Below are positions 18,301 to 25,625 of a stretch of DNA of 64,000 bases, piece by piece (positions within the stretch are counted from its first letter, which is position 1; every line of letters begins with the position of its first letter). Origin of the DNA: G965279335 sp965279285 (lineage in GTDB: Bacteria > Pseudomonadota > Gammaproteobacteria > DSM-16500). A program made the position numbers and the translations under genes. The notes under the pieces were generated by a model. That model was not told the DNA's origin and searched no databases. It worked only from the letters and a program-made list of their open reading frames with translations. The stretch is from assembly GCA_965279285.1 (NCBI GenBank), contig OZ257148.1, positions 2,219,503 through 2,283,502 on the forward strand, given 5' to 3'.

Positions 18301-19043
18301 TTTCCTTTGCTGCTAGGATCCTCTGTTAATCGATTGATTGTTGTTGCTGTTGCTCCTTCACCTGATGCAACTGCTGATCCAAAAACCATTCTCCTATTAG
18401 TATTCGGCTGTGCAGTTGACGCAAATAATCCAGCCTGTTGCGCGGCGACACCTGCTGCTGATATGACGGTGGCGAGTCCACTGGCAGAGAGCGTGTTGGT
18501 TATTTCTGCTTTACTGTCTTTTCCATCCGCATGCGCATTCAAAACCGAAAGTTCTTGCATTGGAGATTGAGTATCTTGGGCTGTAGCAGGAGGCGAGTTG
18601 TGATAAATCGTTTTAGTGTCTCTCACTGTTCCAGAAGAAATTGAATCACTATGTTGACGAGTCTTTTGAATAATAGCTAAGTTATTAATTCTTTCTTTTA
18701 ATTTTTCATTGTCTCTTCTATCGCGCTCTCTTAGCTGTTTTTGTTTTGCACCATCGTCTTTAACATCATGCGATACTGCGGCATATTCTTCAGATTTTCT
18801 TAATAACCAATGATAGAGAGCATCTTCTTTAGTACTATACTTACCAAAAAGCCGATACCACATTCCTCGCCTATATCCCTCAACAACACAATTCGGAGCT
18901 TTCTGTTTAGGCAAAAACTCATAATCATTCTGAAGGATTTCAAAATTATATTTAGATTGCTGAGTATTATAAATAACTGGCTTTGCTATCTCACCGTTTG
19001 TTTCTATCAACTGACTGATTGCATCGACTAAATAATTGATCAA
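15303..19043 (-). CDS. NACHT-pentapeptide-WD40 protein, C-terminal part, split by IS66
   Basis: A 1246-codon frame whose apparent start is TTG. The true gene began at 22319, and this is its larger 3' part, interrupted by IS66 at 19072-21520. Local numbering: protease-like end with QKAPNCVV (C52), Ser/Thr/Ala-rich linker 130-310, NACHT NTPase with Walker A GSSGLGKT (392-399), Walker B LPFLFILDGADEV (461-473) and TCRLEYL sensor, helical region to ~850, pentapeptide repeats about 855-905 (GADLSS, GANMTQVNLQGAWLREANL), WD40 repeats about 915-1110, and a low-complexity tail with KPPLPPKPPISPKP. STAND NTPases of this layout oligomerise on ligand sensing. A functional fragment from the TTG is possible but unlikely. 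The rebuilt protein could be an NLR-like immune sensor or a host-directed effector. Confidence 0.9.
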   Translation of the reverse strand: MINYLVDAISQLIETNGEIAKPVIYNTQQSKYNFEILQNDYEFLPKQKAPNCVVEGYRRGMWYRLFGKYSTKEDALYHWLLRKSEEYAAVSHDVKDDGAKQKQLRERDRRDNEKLKERINNLAIIQKTRQHSDSISSGTVRDTKTIYHNSPPATAQDTQSPMQELSVLNAHADGKDSKAEITNTLSASGLATVISAAGVAAQQAGLFASTAQPNTNRRMVFGSAVASGEGATATTINRLTEDPSSKGKETFLTPAVVSQMTQDDRKSNQHALTLVSPMQMATATAPGATAAVFNIDKFIMQSPATIAAEPDIKMQQTINRYHVSSITSEEKSFFVEKIKTGWHENNKEHQADLALYIASAATERMDDEKSFDLEKDVHTFLKSKSRVMLLLGSSGLGKTLFGYYLEQQLWKTYQPELSFSSQSIPLFISLARLKHPNTEAVEETLKAIGFEEKNFPSLKKLPFLFILDGADEVNVRSNLYISNKLDTWPNAKVIFTCRLEYLMQPVCEYRHWFQPSSHRIKRTISETVVERFMAPFSLIQIENYLKKYIEQNKENLSENWRDWKQYWHYFNEIPGLLKLIESPYLLYIASSVLPDLVKQQNLDAKSQDKQEITRLSLYDAFVKHYFHRHIERPKQHESSHLFKDTQSNIEETLLEYNQQIALKLHERDLVSIAFQPEKVKTSSHTRLLTVPSAVNPWVEFFGPGSEIQSKLLASPIKKTGDNHYAFLHPSLRDYFIARELFDQLVVIMQSLQPVSIASMDSKQIESGIAVETFSEEKMTQQILQATPHFAKLTFNIKDKLLRYERQILDFMVERLAREPKHKAVLWAIVEHSKQDATVAKAAANAITILNAAGVSFASRDLRNINIPGADLSSGILDNTQLQGANMTQVNLQGAWLREANLSGAQLKDINFGELPLLLLKDRCNSIQYSPNGLWLAVASGQEIIVYNAQNRESIQTLTGHKGYVLSVAWDHESKHLASGSDDNTVRLWEASSGKALRVLQGHTYSVSSVAWDRESKHLASGSHDKTVRLWEASSGKALRVLQGHTGWVNSIAWDHESKYLASGSNDKTVRIWKVATGNLLGYLQFPYAVTHCAWATSTPGQERLAVAFGNGIACFTLSIGYNSFKAELNWLAIPGIPLHASQINITDAIGLSASDQLLLKQHNRIGKPSVMTNTAFIDSKDAKDSKQAVTASQSTSTATAATGTAASSAGNNAHALFAKVTPKPPLPPKPPISPKPQFLSNTGAKK
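15840..16200 (-). repeat. WD40-coding direct repeats, 126-bp period
   Basis: Inside the NACHT gene, three successive 42-codon WD40 blades (LASGSxDxTVRxWE...GKALRVLQGHT) are nearly identical at DNA level. For instance, TATGCCCTTGCAGCACCCG recurs at 15911 and 16037, exactly 126 bp apart. Such identity suggests recent tandem amplification or gene conversion of ligand-sensing blades. Confidence 0.85.
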
Positions 19044-19112
19044 TAGTTTTTTTTGTGAAACTTCATTTAACGTAAGCGCTCTACCTAGAACAGTATTTCC
19101 CCTTATATAATT

Positions 19113-20672
19113 CTAAGCAACTTTTAAAATTTTTACTTTTGGTAGGTTAATATTCCAAGGCAATAAAGCTTCGTAATCTTCGACTGAATTACAATAAGGA
19201 ATCGATTCAAAGATTTTTACGTAATAGCTGTAAGGATCTAGGCGATGCAGAACGGCGGTGCGAATTAGACTTAAATGATTGCAAAGCGCTTTTGCACCAT
19301 TGATAGATGTTGAAAATAGAAATGCTTTTCTCGGCATAACAAGATATTTAATCAGTTGTTCTGTGCTGTTGTTATCAATCTCCAGTCGACCATCTTCAAA
19401 AAAGCGCACAAGTCCATCCCAGTGTTTCAATGCATAATTAAACGCAACCCCAAGGGGGGATTGTCGCAGTGTCGTTGGTGCTTCTGTCTGAAGCCACCCG
19501 TAAAACTCATTAAACAATGGCTGCATGCGTGCAATACGAAATTCTTTTTTACCGTCGGATGTCAAATTAAGTTGTTTGGCTTCGCGTTCAATGCGATAAA
19601 TCTTTTGGTAAAAAAGCATAGCATCATGGGACAACCCATCCCGCGTTTTAATCTGTTTTGTAATGGCCTCAAATTTTCGTCTCAGATGCGTGTTGCAATA
19701 AACCAACTTAATGCGTCCAGTTGATTCTAGTTCATCATAGATGTTTTGTGCGTCAACATGCAGATAGCCACTAAATTCAGCAAACCAGTCATTTAGAAAT
19801 AGCTTATGATCAGAAGCATTGTATTCATAGATCACGACACCTTGATCAGCAGGGCCGCCTTTGATACAAAAAGCATAAGAGCTTGTTGTTGGATTTCTAC
19901 CGGGTTCCCGCAACACTTGAAGCGAAGTGGGATCACAAAAAGCAACATCATGATATCGGATAATATCTTTTGATAAATTGATGAGTGGTTGCACTGCAAA
20001 TCCAGATTCGATAAACCAGCGTGATAATTTATTGCGGCGGCATTCAAATCCTACTGTTTCAATCAATTTCTTTTCGAAGTGATAATGAGGCTGGCGATCG
20101 TGTAATTTGCTGATGACAACATGCGCTAATAAATGAGGGGTCACGTTTGTTTTCGGTAAAATCCGCTTTGGGTTTGGCGCTGTTACCATAGATTGAATGC
20201 ACGCTTTTGCACAAACAGCTACTTCACGTTTCTGAACAATGACCTCATATACAGGTGCTTGATAATGAAGTAACTCTGTTGTTTCATGGCGAATAACCGT
20301 TTTTTCTGTACCGCAATCACAAAACTTATTTTCTATAGGAATGATGACTTCACGATGAGGTAGTGCTTGTGATAGTTGTTTATGGATTTTTTTCCTGCGC
20401 TGATAGGGTTTGATGTCGACAATGTTGGCTTTTGAGGTCTCTGCAGTATTGTTCGACGGCAATGGTAACTTTTTTTTTACGAATAAATCGAGCTGCTGAA
20501 CGTTCGGATCAATAAATTTCTCAGAACGAGCGCCAAAGCGATGACGCTGAGCCTCTTTAAAGCTTTGTAATAATTGAGCGTAAGCTTGCTCTTGCTGATA
20601 GCATTTTTTCTGCAGGAACTCGAGTTGTTTTTTGAGTTCATTATTTTCAATTTCTAATGCTTTATTTGTCAT
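19113..20672 (-). CDS. tnpC: IS66 transposase TnpC
   Basis: DDE transposase of the IS66 family, about 519 aa from MTNKALEIENNELKK. The N-terminus is a leucine-rich coiled coil, followed by HRFGARSEKF (typical of TnpC), a zinc-finger-like block (CDCGTEKTVI), and the catalytic core with HVDAQNIYDE, CNTHLRRKFEAI and DGRLEIDNNSTEQ (the glutamate region). The ATG at 20672 is preferred over 20684 by resemblance to relatives. It appears intact. Confidence 0.92.
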   Translation of the reverse strand: MTNKALEIENNELKKQLEFLQKKCYQQEQAYAQLLQSFKEAQRHRFGARSEKFIDPNVQQLDLFVKKKLPLPSNNTAETSKANIVDIKPYQRRKKIHKQLSQALPHREVIIPIENKFCDCGTEKTVIRHETTELLHYQAPVYEVIVQKREVAVCAKACIQSMVTAPNPKRILPKTNVTPHLLAHVVISKLHDRQPHYHFEKKLIETVGFECRRNKLSRWFIESGFAVQPLINLSKDIIRYHDVAFCDPTSLQVLREPGRNPTTSSYAFCIKGGPADQGVVIYEYNASDHKLFLNDWFAEFSGYLHVDAQNIYDELESTGRIKLVYCNTHLRRKFEAITKQIKTRDGLSHDAMLFYQKIYRIEREAKQLNLTSDGKKEFRIARMQPLFNEFYGWLQTEAPTTLRQSPLGVAFNYALKHWDGLVRFFEDGRLEIDNNSTEQLIKYLVMPRKAFLFSTSINGAKALCNHLSLIRTAVLHRLDPYSYYVKIFESIPYCNSVEDYEALLPWNINLPKVKILKVA

Positions 20673-20747
20673 TGTTGCTCTCATTTATCCTGAGTGAAAT
20701 CATAACAAAAAATGTTTAAAAATACGATATTTTTTAAAACAAATTAA

Positions 20748-21098
20748 CTAATAAAACCGTTTTGCAGTTACTTTTTTTAGGCTTTTTTGTCCCTCAAAAT
20801 CAATACCAGATAATAGGAGTTGTAATTGATCTCTTGATACCTCAAGGGATCCAGTCATGATCTGCGGAAACTTAAAACGATCTTTTTCAAGCCTTTTATA
20901 AAACAACCAAAATCCAGTTTCATCCCACCAGAGCAACTTGATTTTATTTCCTGTCCGGTTGCGAAATATAAAAAGCTGTCCTGATGTCGGGTCAAGTTTG
21001 AGCTCTGCTGATATCAATATCACAAGACCATCGATTTGTTTTCTAAAATCAATTGGAGTGCGATAAAACCAGATTTTATGTTGAAATAGAAACAACAT
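20748..21098 (-). CDS. tnpB: IS66 accessory protein TnpB
   Basis: A 116-aa protein with the IS66 Orf2 signature: IWFYRTPIDFRKQIDGL, QLFIFRNRTGNKIKLLWWDE and GFWLFYKRLEKDRFKFP. It is required for IS66 transposition but has no known enzymatic activity. It begins 3 bp after the tnpA stop, consistent with translational coupling. Confidence 0.93.
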   Translation of the reverse strand: MLFLFQHKIWFYRTPIDFRKQIDGLVILISAELKLDPTSGQLFIFRNRTGNKIKLLWWDETGFWLFYKRLEKDRFKFPQIMTGSLEVSRDQLQLLLSGIDFEGQKSLKKVTAKRFY

Positions 21099-21101
21099 GT
21101 A

Positions 21102-21434
21102 TTATGCTCTGCTCATTAACGTTTCCACGACTGAAATGTCATGAATTAGCAAATGCTTGCCACTATTGAATTCTAATGTACACAGTATTTTCGATGATGA
21201 TGTATCAGATTTTATTTTAACGGGTACGAACTGAAGATTGTCATCACAGGGTGGCAATACACTGGCCTCTTCAAACTTGCGGCACCAATAGATAAATTGG
21301 TGATAAACCAAGTCATTCTGATTACTATAATCGACTTTGGAGCATTGACTCTTCTTATATGCTGTAAAATGTTGATACCACACTTCTTTATTGAAAATTT
21401 TCAATTTTTTTTGTAATACAGAATCAGTTTGCAT
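21102..21434 (-). CDS. tnpA: IS66 accessory protein TnpA
   Basis: A 110-aa first ORF of the IS66 element. It contains VWYQHFTAYKKSQCSKVDY and QFIYWCRKFEE, as in IS66 Orf1 HTH proteins, and FVPVKIKSD further on. The position 86 bp inside the right end fits IS66 organisation. It probably binds the element ends or regulates TnpC. Confidence 0.85.
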   Translation of the reverse strand: MQTDSVLQKKLKIFNKEVWYQHFTAYKKSQCSKVDYSNQNDLVYHQFIYWCRKFEEASVLPPCDDNLQFVPVKIKSDTSSSKILCTLEFNSGKHLLIHDISVVETLMSRA

Positions 21435-21479
21435 GGCATTACCTCTTAATGTTTCGACGATGCATGCATTATGACGGAA

Positions 21480-22319
21480 TTAATTTAGCGAGAAAATAGA
21501 GTGGTGAATAGAGCGCTTACCATTTAACTTTATATAACCTAAAATTGTGGTTTCTTCTCGTCCGGAGTTATCAATGCGAATAACAATCTCATTATTTTCT
21601 TTTAAAAAGAAAATCGCTAGATAGAGTGCATGACCTTTATCGCCTATCCAGCCGCAGGGAATATAATTTTCATAAAGATTATGAGCGACAATTTCTTCAA
21701 TTATTTTTGTAACTAGTTTTTCAAGATCACTTTTTCTTTTGTTAATATTTTCTATTAATAGTAACCGTTGACATTCTTTACGTACTTGATAAGCATTTAA
21801 TGCTAGCCTCATTTCTTCTTCTAATGTCAAATAAAGTGCTTCTTTTTCAATAGCTAGATCTAAGGTTGATTTGGTTTTTTTATAATAGAGATAACCATTC
21901 AGTAAAAAACAAAAATGATAAAGTAAATATTTTTCTTGATACCAATCTGCAAAATTAACGAGTTTATCATTACTTAGATCGGGGATTTTTACGTCGTAGG
22001 TTTGAGATGGATCTTTATCATCAACCACTTGTACTGATGTTGTAGGAAGCACAGTTTCTTTTGTTCCAAGCCCTGTTACTCCTTTTATTTGTGCATAGGC
22101 TTTTATATCTTCTTGCATTAAACGATTAATTGTTTGTGGTGCTAGGTTTAGAAACTTCTCTATTTTTTGTTGAAATAGAATAGTGTCTGCTTCTAAAGTC
22201 TCAATCTTGCCATGATAGTCATTCCAGTTTTCCTTCACGAGAAAATCTTCGATCTCTTTTTCGGTAAAGAGCTTAACAGAATTTTGCGGGGAAATTTTAC
22301 TATCATGGCTTGCAGACAT
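21480..22319 (-). CDS. N-terminal part of the split NACHT gene (protease-like domain)
   Basis: A 279-codon frame starting MSASHDSKIS. Residues 1-266 are original; the last 13 (GKRSIHHSIFSLN) and the stop are IS66 sequence. Residues 1-80 are helical, 100-215 are helix-rich, and 222-260 contain GWIGDKGHALYLAIFFL (H230) and IRIDNSG (D250). After the IS the frame continues EVSQKKL-INYLV to QKAPNC (rebuilt Q320, C325). The GHA...NSG...NC order resembles cysteine-protease-like domains of intracellular bacteria; the assignment is inference. It starts 15 bp after the stop of another NACHT-gene copy. Confidence 0.85.
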   Translation of the reverse strand: MSASHDSKISPQNSVKLFTEKEIEDFLVKENWNDYHGKIETLEADTILFQQKIEKFLNLAPQTINRLMQEDIKAYAQIKGVTGLGTKETVLPTTSVQVVDDKDPSQTYDVKIPDLSNDKLVNFADWYQEKYLLYHFCFLLNGYLYYKKTKSTLDLAIEKEALYLTLEEEMRLALNAYQVRKECQRLLLIENINKRKSDLEKLVTKIIEEIVAHNLYENYIPCGWIGDKGHALYLAIFFLKENNEIVIRIDNSGREETTILGYIKLNGKRSIHHSIFSLN

Positions 22320-22334
22320 GGGTTCGTTCCTTGA

Positions 22335-22793
22335 TTACATAATATTACATGAAATTGGTGGAATCAGAGGCTTTGGCGGAAGCGGCGGCTTGGGAGTTGC
22401 TTTCGCAAAAAGCGCATGCGCATTATTGCCTGCTGAACTGGCTGCCGTACCTGTTGCAGCAGTGGCTGTCGAAGTTGATTGTAGTGCAGTTACGGCTTGT
22501 TTACTGTCTTTTGCATCTTTGCTATCAATGAATGCCGTGTTGGTCATGACGGAAGGTTTATCTATCGCATTGTGTTGTTCAAGTAATAATTGGTTGGATG
22601 CACTTAAGCCTATTGCATCAGTGATATTTATTTGGGAGGCATGTAACGGGATGCCTGGTATGGCCAACCAATTAAGCTCTGCTTTGAAGGAGTTGTTGCC
22701 AATTGATAACGTAAAACAAGCAATACCATTACCAAAAGCTACCGCTAAACGTTTTTGACCAGGGGTGGGTGTTGCCCAGGCGCAATAGGTAAC
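22335..22793 (-). pseudogene. 3' remnant of an upstream NACHT-WD40 paralogue
   Basis: Reads on the minus strand in frame from the IS3 edge: a CAWATPTPGQKRLAVAFG segment, then NITDAIGLSASNQLL and an alanine-rich stretch to KPPLPPKP, ending ISCNIM. It is nearly identical to the last ~145 residues of the NACHT gene (15340-15780) with scattered substitutions. The match stops exactly at the IS3 left end (22794). The sequence beyond IS3 does not resume the gene, so the rest was deleted or recombined away. Confidence 0.88.
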
Positions 22794-22852
22794 TGATCTT
22801 GCCCCAGCAAAGTAGACACTAATTTGTTAAACTTACGAGTAATAACGAAAAG

Positions 22853-23170
22853 GTGTTTAAAATGGAACGAAAGAGCAAAAAGTACACAAAAGAATTTAAA
22901 CAAGAGTCAGTTAATTTAGCGCTAAAATCCCCGTCTCTTTCAAAGACAGCAACAGAGCTAGGTATACCGGTTGCTACGCTGCACACATGGACAAATCAGT
23001 TAAAGTATAATGCGGAACAGAAACCAGCGAGGAGTGAGCCAGATAACCGTCAAACTATGGCTGCATTGATCGAAGAAAATCGCAGGTTACATAAAGAGTT
23101 AGCACACACGAGGGAGGAAAGAGAAATATTAAAAAAAGCGGCGGCATACTTTGCTCAGCACCAAAAGTAA
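22853..23170 (+). CDS. IS3 transposase OrfA
   Basis: A 105-aa HTH/leucine-zipper protein. Residues about 10-50 (KKYTKEFKQESVNLAL...TATELGIPVATLHTWTNQ) form the HTH_Tnp_1 domain. ENRRLHKELAHTREEREILKKAAAYFA is the zipper and end typical of IS3 OrfA. Full activity normally needs fusion to OrfB by -1 frameshifting near the end of this gene. The likely start is the internal ATG at 22862. Confidence 0.92.
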   Translation: MFKMERKSKKYTKEFKQESVNLALKSPSLSKTATELGIPVATLHTWTNQLKYNAEQKPARSEPDNRQTMAALIEENRRLHKELAHTREEREILKKAAAYFAQHQK

Positions 23171-23217
23171 AGTATGTATTTATAAAAGAAAACGAAGCTA
23201 ATTTTAGTATTAAAAGG

Positions 23218-24033
23218 ATGTGTAACATGTTTTCAATAGAACGAAGTGGTTACTACGCTTGGCTTAATCGCAAACCTAGTAAGAAAAGTCTTTCCAATGA
23301 GTCACTGGATAAAAAAATAGTAGATATTTTTAATCGTCATCATAGTCGATATGGACATCCGCGTATCACTAATGAGCTGCATGAGCAAGGTGAAACATGC
23401 GGAAAAAATAGAGTTTATCGCAGAATGACCTCTCTTGGATTAAAAGCTAAAGGAAAGAAAAAATTTAAAGTAACAACAGATTCAAATCATAACTTACCCA
23501 TTGCTGCTAATTTACTTAATCGTGATTTCAGCACTACTGGACCTAATCAAAAATGGGTTGGCGACATCACTTATATTTGGACAGACGAAGGATGGCTATA
23601 TTTAGCCGCTATTATTGATCTGTATTCAAGGGCTGTCATTGGTTGGTCTATTCAGCCTACCATGACGCGTGAATTGATATGCGATGCGCTTATGATGGCG
23701 TTATGGCGACGCGGGTTTCCGCGCGGTGTACTTTGTCATTCAGATCGTGGCAGCCAATATTGTTCTGAGGATTATCAGAAAATATTGAAAGAATATGGCC
23801 TTATCTGCAGCATGAGCCGCAAAGGTAACTGCTGGGATAATGCTTGTGCAGAAAGTTTTTTTCATACTCTTAAAACTGAATTAATTTATAGTGAACGATA
23901 TAAAACAAGAGAAAGCGCTAAACAAAGTGTTTTTCAGTATATTGAAGTGTATTATAATCGGGTTCGCCGGCACTCCTCTATTGGTTCAATTGCACCAATG
24001 GTGTTTGAGAATCAGCTGAGAAATGTCGCATAG
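23218..24033 (+). CDS. IS3 transposase OrfB (integrase core)
   Basis: A 271-aa rve-family DDE domain. The N-terminal HTH_21 block (IVDIFNRHHSRYGHPRIT) precedes the catalytic residues in WVGDITYIWT (first D), CHSDRGSQY (second D) and NACAESFFHTLKTE (E). The C-terminus has VYYNRVRRHSSIG, as in IS3 elements. No inactivating change is seen. The ORF may begin earlier without ATG and be made as an OrfAB fusion. Confidence 0.94.
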   Translation: MCNMFSIERSGYYAWLNRKPSKKSLSNESLDKKIVDIFNRHHSRYGHPRITNELHEQGETCGKNRVYRRMTSLGLKAKGKKKFKVTTDSNHNLPIAANLLNRDFSTTGPNQKWVGDITYIWTDEGWLYLAAIIDLYSRAVIGWSIQPTMTRELICDALMMALWRRGFPRGVLCHSDRGSQYCSEDYQKILKEYGLICSMSRKGNCWDNACAESFFHTLKTELIYSERYKTRESAKQSVFQYIEVYYNRVRRHSSIGSIAPMVFENQLRNVA

Positions 24034-24176
24034 CTGTGTCTACAAAGGTGGGGCAAGATCAACATGATATACTATAATTAGTAAGACAGAATACTATAGC
24101 CACCCCTCTTTACACATAACACTATTGTCTAATATCAATTTTATGACGCATCCTAACTTCAAATACAATAGTCATC

Positions 24177-25532
24177 TTAAAAAAAACTTTCCAACAATCT
24201 TGGCAATTCTTCAATTAAATAAAATGGAATAGACAACAAACGATAAGACACTGACTCACCACTATTTAACTTAACCTGCACGGGTGTAATACTACACTCA
24301 CCACTATAAATTCGAATAGCAAAATTAAATCCTCTCTCATACATAAAATAATGTAATGAGCGTAAACTCCCTACATTTCCTGCCTTTACTTCAATAGGAA
24401 TAATGTTATCGTTATATTGAATGACATAGTCAACTTCTGCATTACTTTGTCCTTCACGTTGCCAATAATATAAAGCTGGATCTTGGTAAAATTGAAAATT
24501 TTTCCGCAATAATTGGCCGACCAACTGTTCTGCCATTTCACCATTATTGACTAATTTAAGCGGCTTTAAATAAACTGGTTGTGGATTTGTTATGATATTA
24601 ATCAATCCAATATCAGATAAAATAATTTTAAAATAACGTAACTTTGGTTTTGCACCCAGTGGTACACCATCTGCAACAACTGATTGTACACGATGAATAA
24701 CGCGCGCCAACTCTAACAAAGATAGTGCGTTTGCAATGGTTTGACTTTTAATGTCAGGGTTAACTTGGGTGTATGAAAATTTTTTCCCTAATAACCGCGG
24801 AATAGCAAGCATCGTTTCACGTAATCGTTCTGGTGCAATTCGTGTTGGATATTTTGCAAAATCATTTTGATAACCCGTTAATAAATCTTGATGAATTTGA
24901 TTAACACGCAAATAGGAATGTTCTACAATCCAGCTTTGTACTGCTTCTGGCATCCCACCAACAAGACAATAGTTTTCAATTGCAGCCATAAGCGTTTGAT
25001 GAATTGCATCAGGAATCGGATTATCTAATGTTGATCTTCTTAAATACTGCGTCAACATAGTTTGTTGATCTGCTTCTAAAAATTCTAAAAATGATAAAGG
25101 TTCTAAATAAAAAAACTGAACACGACCAACTGGCATACTAAACGTATGATCATGTAAGACAAAATCAAGCAATGAACCTGCTGCAACAACTGCTAATTCA
25201 GGCAATGATTCATAAAACCAACGAAGCTTCGCCAATATATCTGGCATCGCCTGCACTTCGTCTAAAAACAATAGGCAATTAGCGGTTTGTGTTGGTGCAG
25301 GTAATAATGTTTCTAAGTTTGACCAAATTAACTTAACATCATTACTTATAAACAAAGAGCGAAGCTCCGGTCTATTTTCAAAATTAATTTCAATCAGCTG
25401 CTTATTTTGTGATTTTGCAAGCTCACGTACTAGCCATGTTTTTCCCGATTGGCGAACACCACGTAGAACCAAGGGCTTCCTATTAGCTTGCTTCAACCAT
25501 TCTATTAATTCAAACAACGCTTGTCTAATCAA
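24177..25532 (-). CDS. AAA+ ATPase with DUF4143 domain (COG1373), 451 aa
   Basis: The N-terminal AAA domain has Walker A LRGVRQSGKTWL (about 24-35), Walker B CLLFLDEVQAMPD and a VVAAGSLLDF sensor. A middle helical/winged region follows. The C-terminal DUF4143 half has YWQREGQSNAEVDYVIQ and IIPIEVKAG, which look like a PD-(D/E)xK nuclease fold. Cellular role of the family is unknown. The start is probably TTG at 25532, with AAGGA upstream. A second, divergent member follows at 25626, with 93 bp between them. Confidence 0.85.
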   Translation of the reverse strand: MIRQALFELIEWLKQANRKPLVLRGVRQSGKTWLVRELAKSQNKQLIEINFENRPELRSLFISNDVKLIWSNLETLLPAPTQTANCLLFLDEVQAMPDILAKLRWFYESLPELAVVAAGSLLDFVLHDHTFSMPVGRVQFFYLEPLSFLEFLEADQQTMLTQYLRRSTLDNPIPDAIHQTLMAAIENYCLVGGMPEAVQSWIVEHSYLRVNQIHQDLLTGYQNDFAKYPTRIAPERLRETMLAIPRLLGKKFSYTQVNPDIKSQTIANALSLLELARVIHRVQSVVADGVPLGAKPKLRYFKIILSDIGLINIITNPQPVYLKPLKLVNNGEMAEQLVGQLLRKNFQFYQDPALYYWQREGQSNAEVDYVIQYNDNIIPIEVKAGNVGSLRSLHYFMYERGFNFAIRIYSGECSITPVQVKLNSGESVSYRLLSIPFYLIEELPRLLESFF

Positions 25533-25625
25533 TATCTTATCCTTTATCTGGGTATTTTTGTGCTCACTAATACACCTTAATGGTAACTTTTTGTGGGCAT
25601 AAATGGAAGGATATTTTTATAGTTA

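Larger units (their letters stand above)
19072..21520 (-). mobile_element. IS66-family insertion sequence, complete
   Basis: A 2449-bp element. Ends are GTAAGCGCTCT at 19072 and the complement AGAGCGCTTAC ending at 21520. It is flanked by an exact 8-bp duplication, CATTTAAC (19064-19071 and 21521-21528), the size expected for IS66. It encodes TnpA, TnpB and TnpC in order on the minus strand, all intact. It interrupts the NACHT gene: deleting the element and one duplicate restores the reading frame. Confidence 0.95.
22794..24061 (+). mobile_element. IS3-family insertion sequence
   Basis: About 1268 bp. Left end TGATCTTGCCCCAGCAAAGT and right end complement TGATCTTGCCCCACCTTTG form imperfect terminal inverted repeats with TG...CA ends. 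It carries orfA and orfB with a normal IS3 layout. No convincing target duplication: AAC precedes the left end, and AAC can be read at the right only by dropping the last A. The right flank does not continue the interrupted gene. Confidence 0.93.

Noticed and set aside
22318..22758. 146-aa plus-strand ORF
   Set aside because: It is antisense to the paralogue 3' remnant, matching the similar shadow at 15376.
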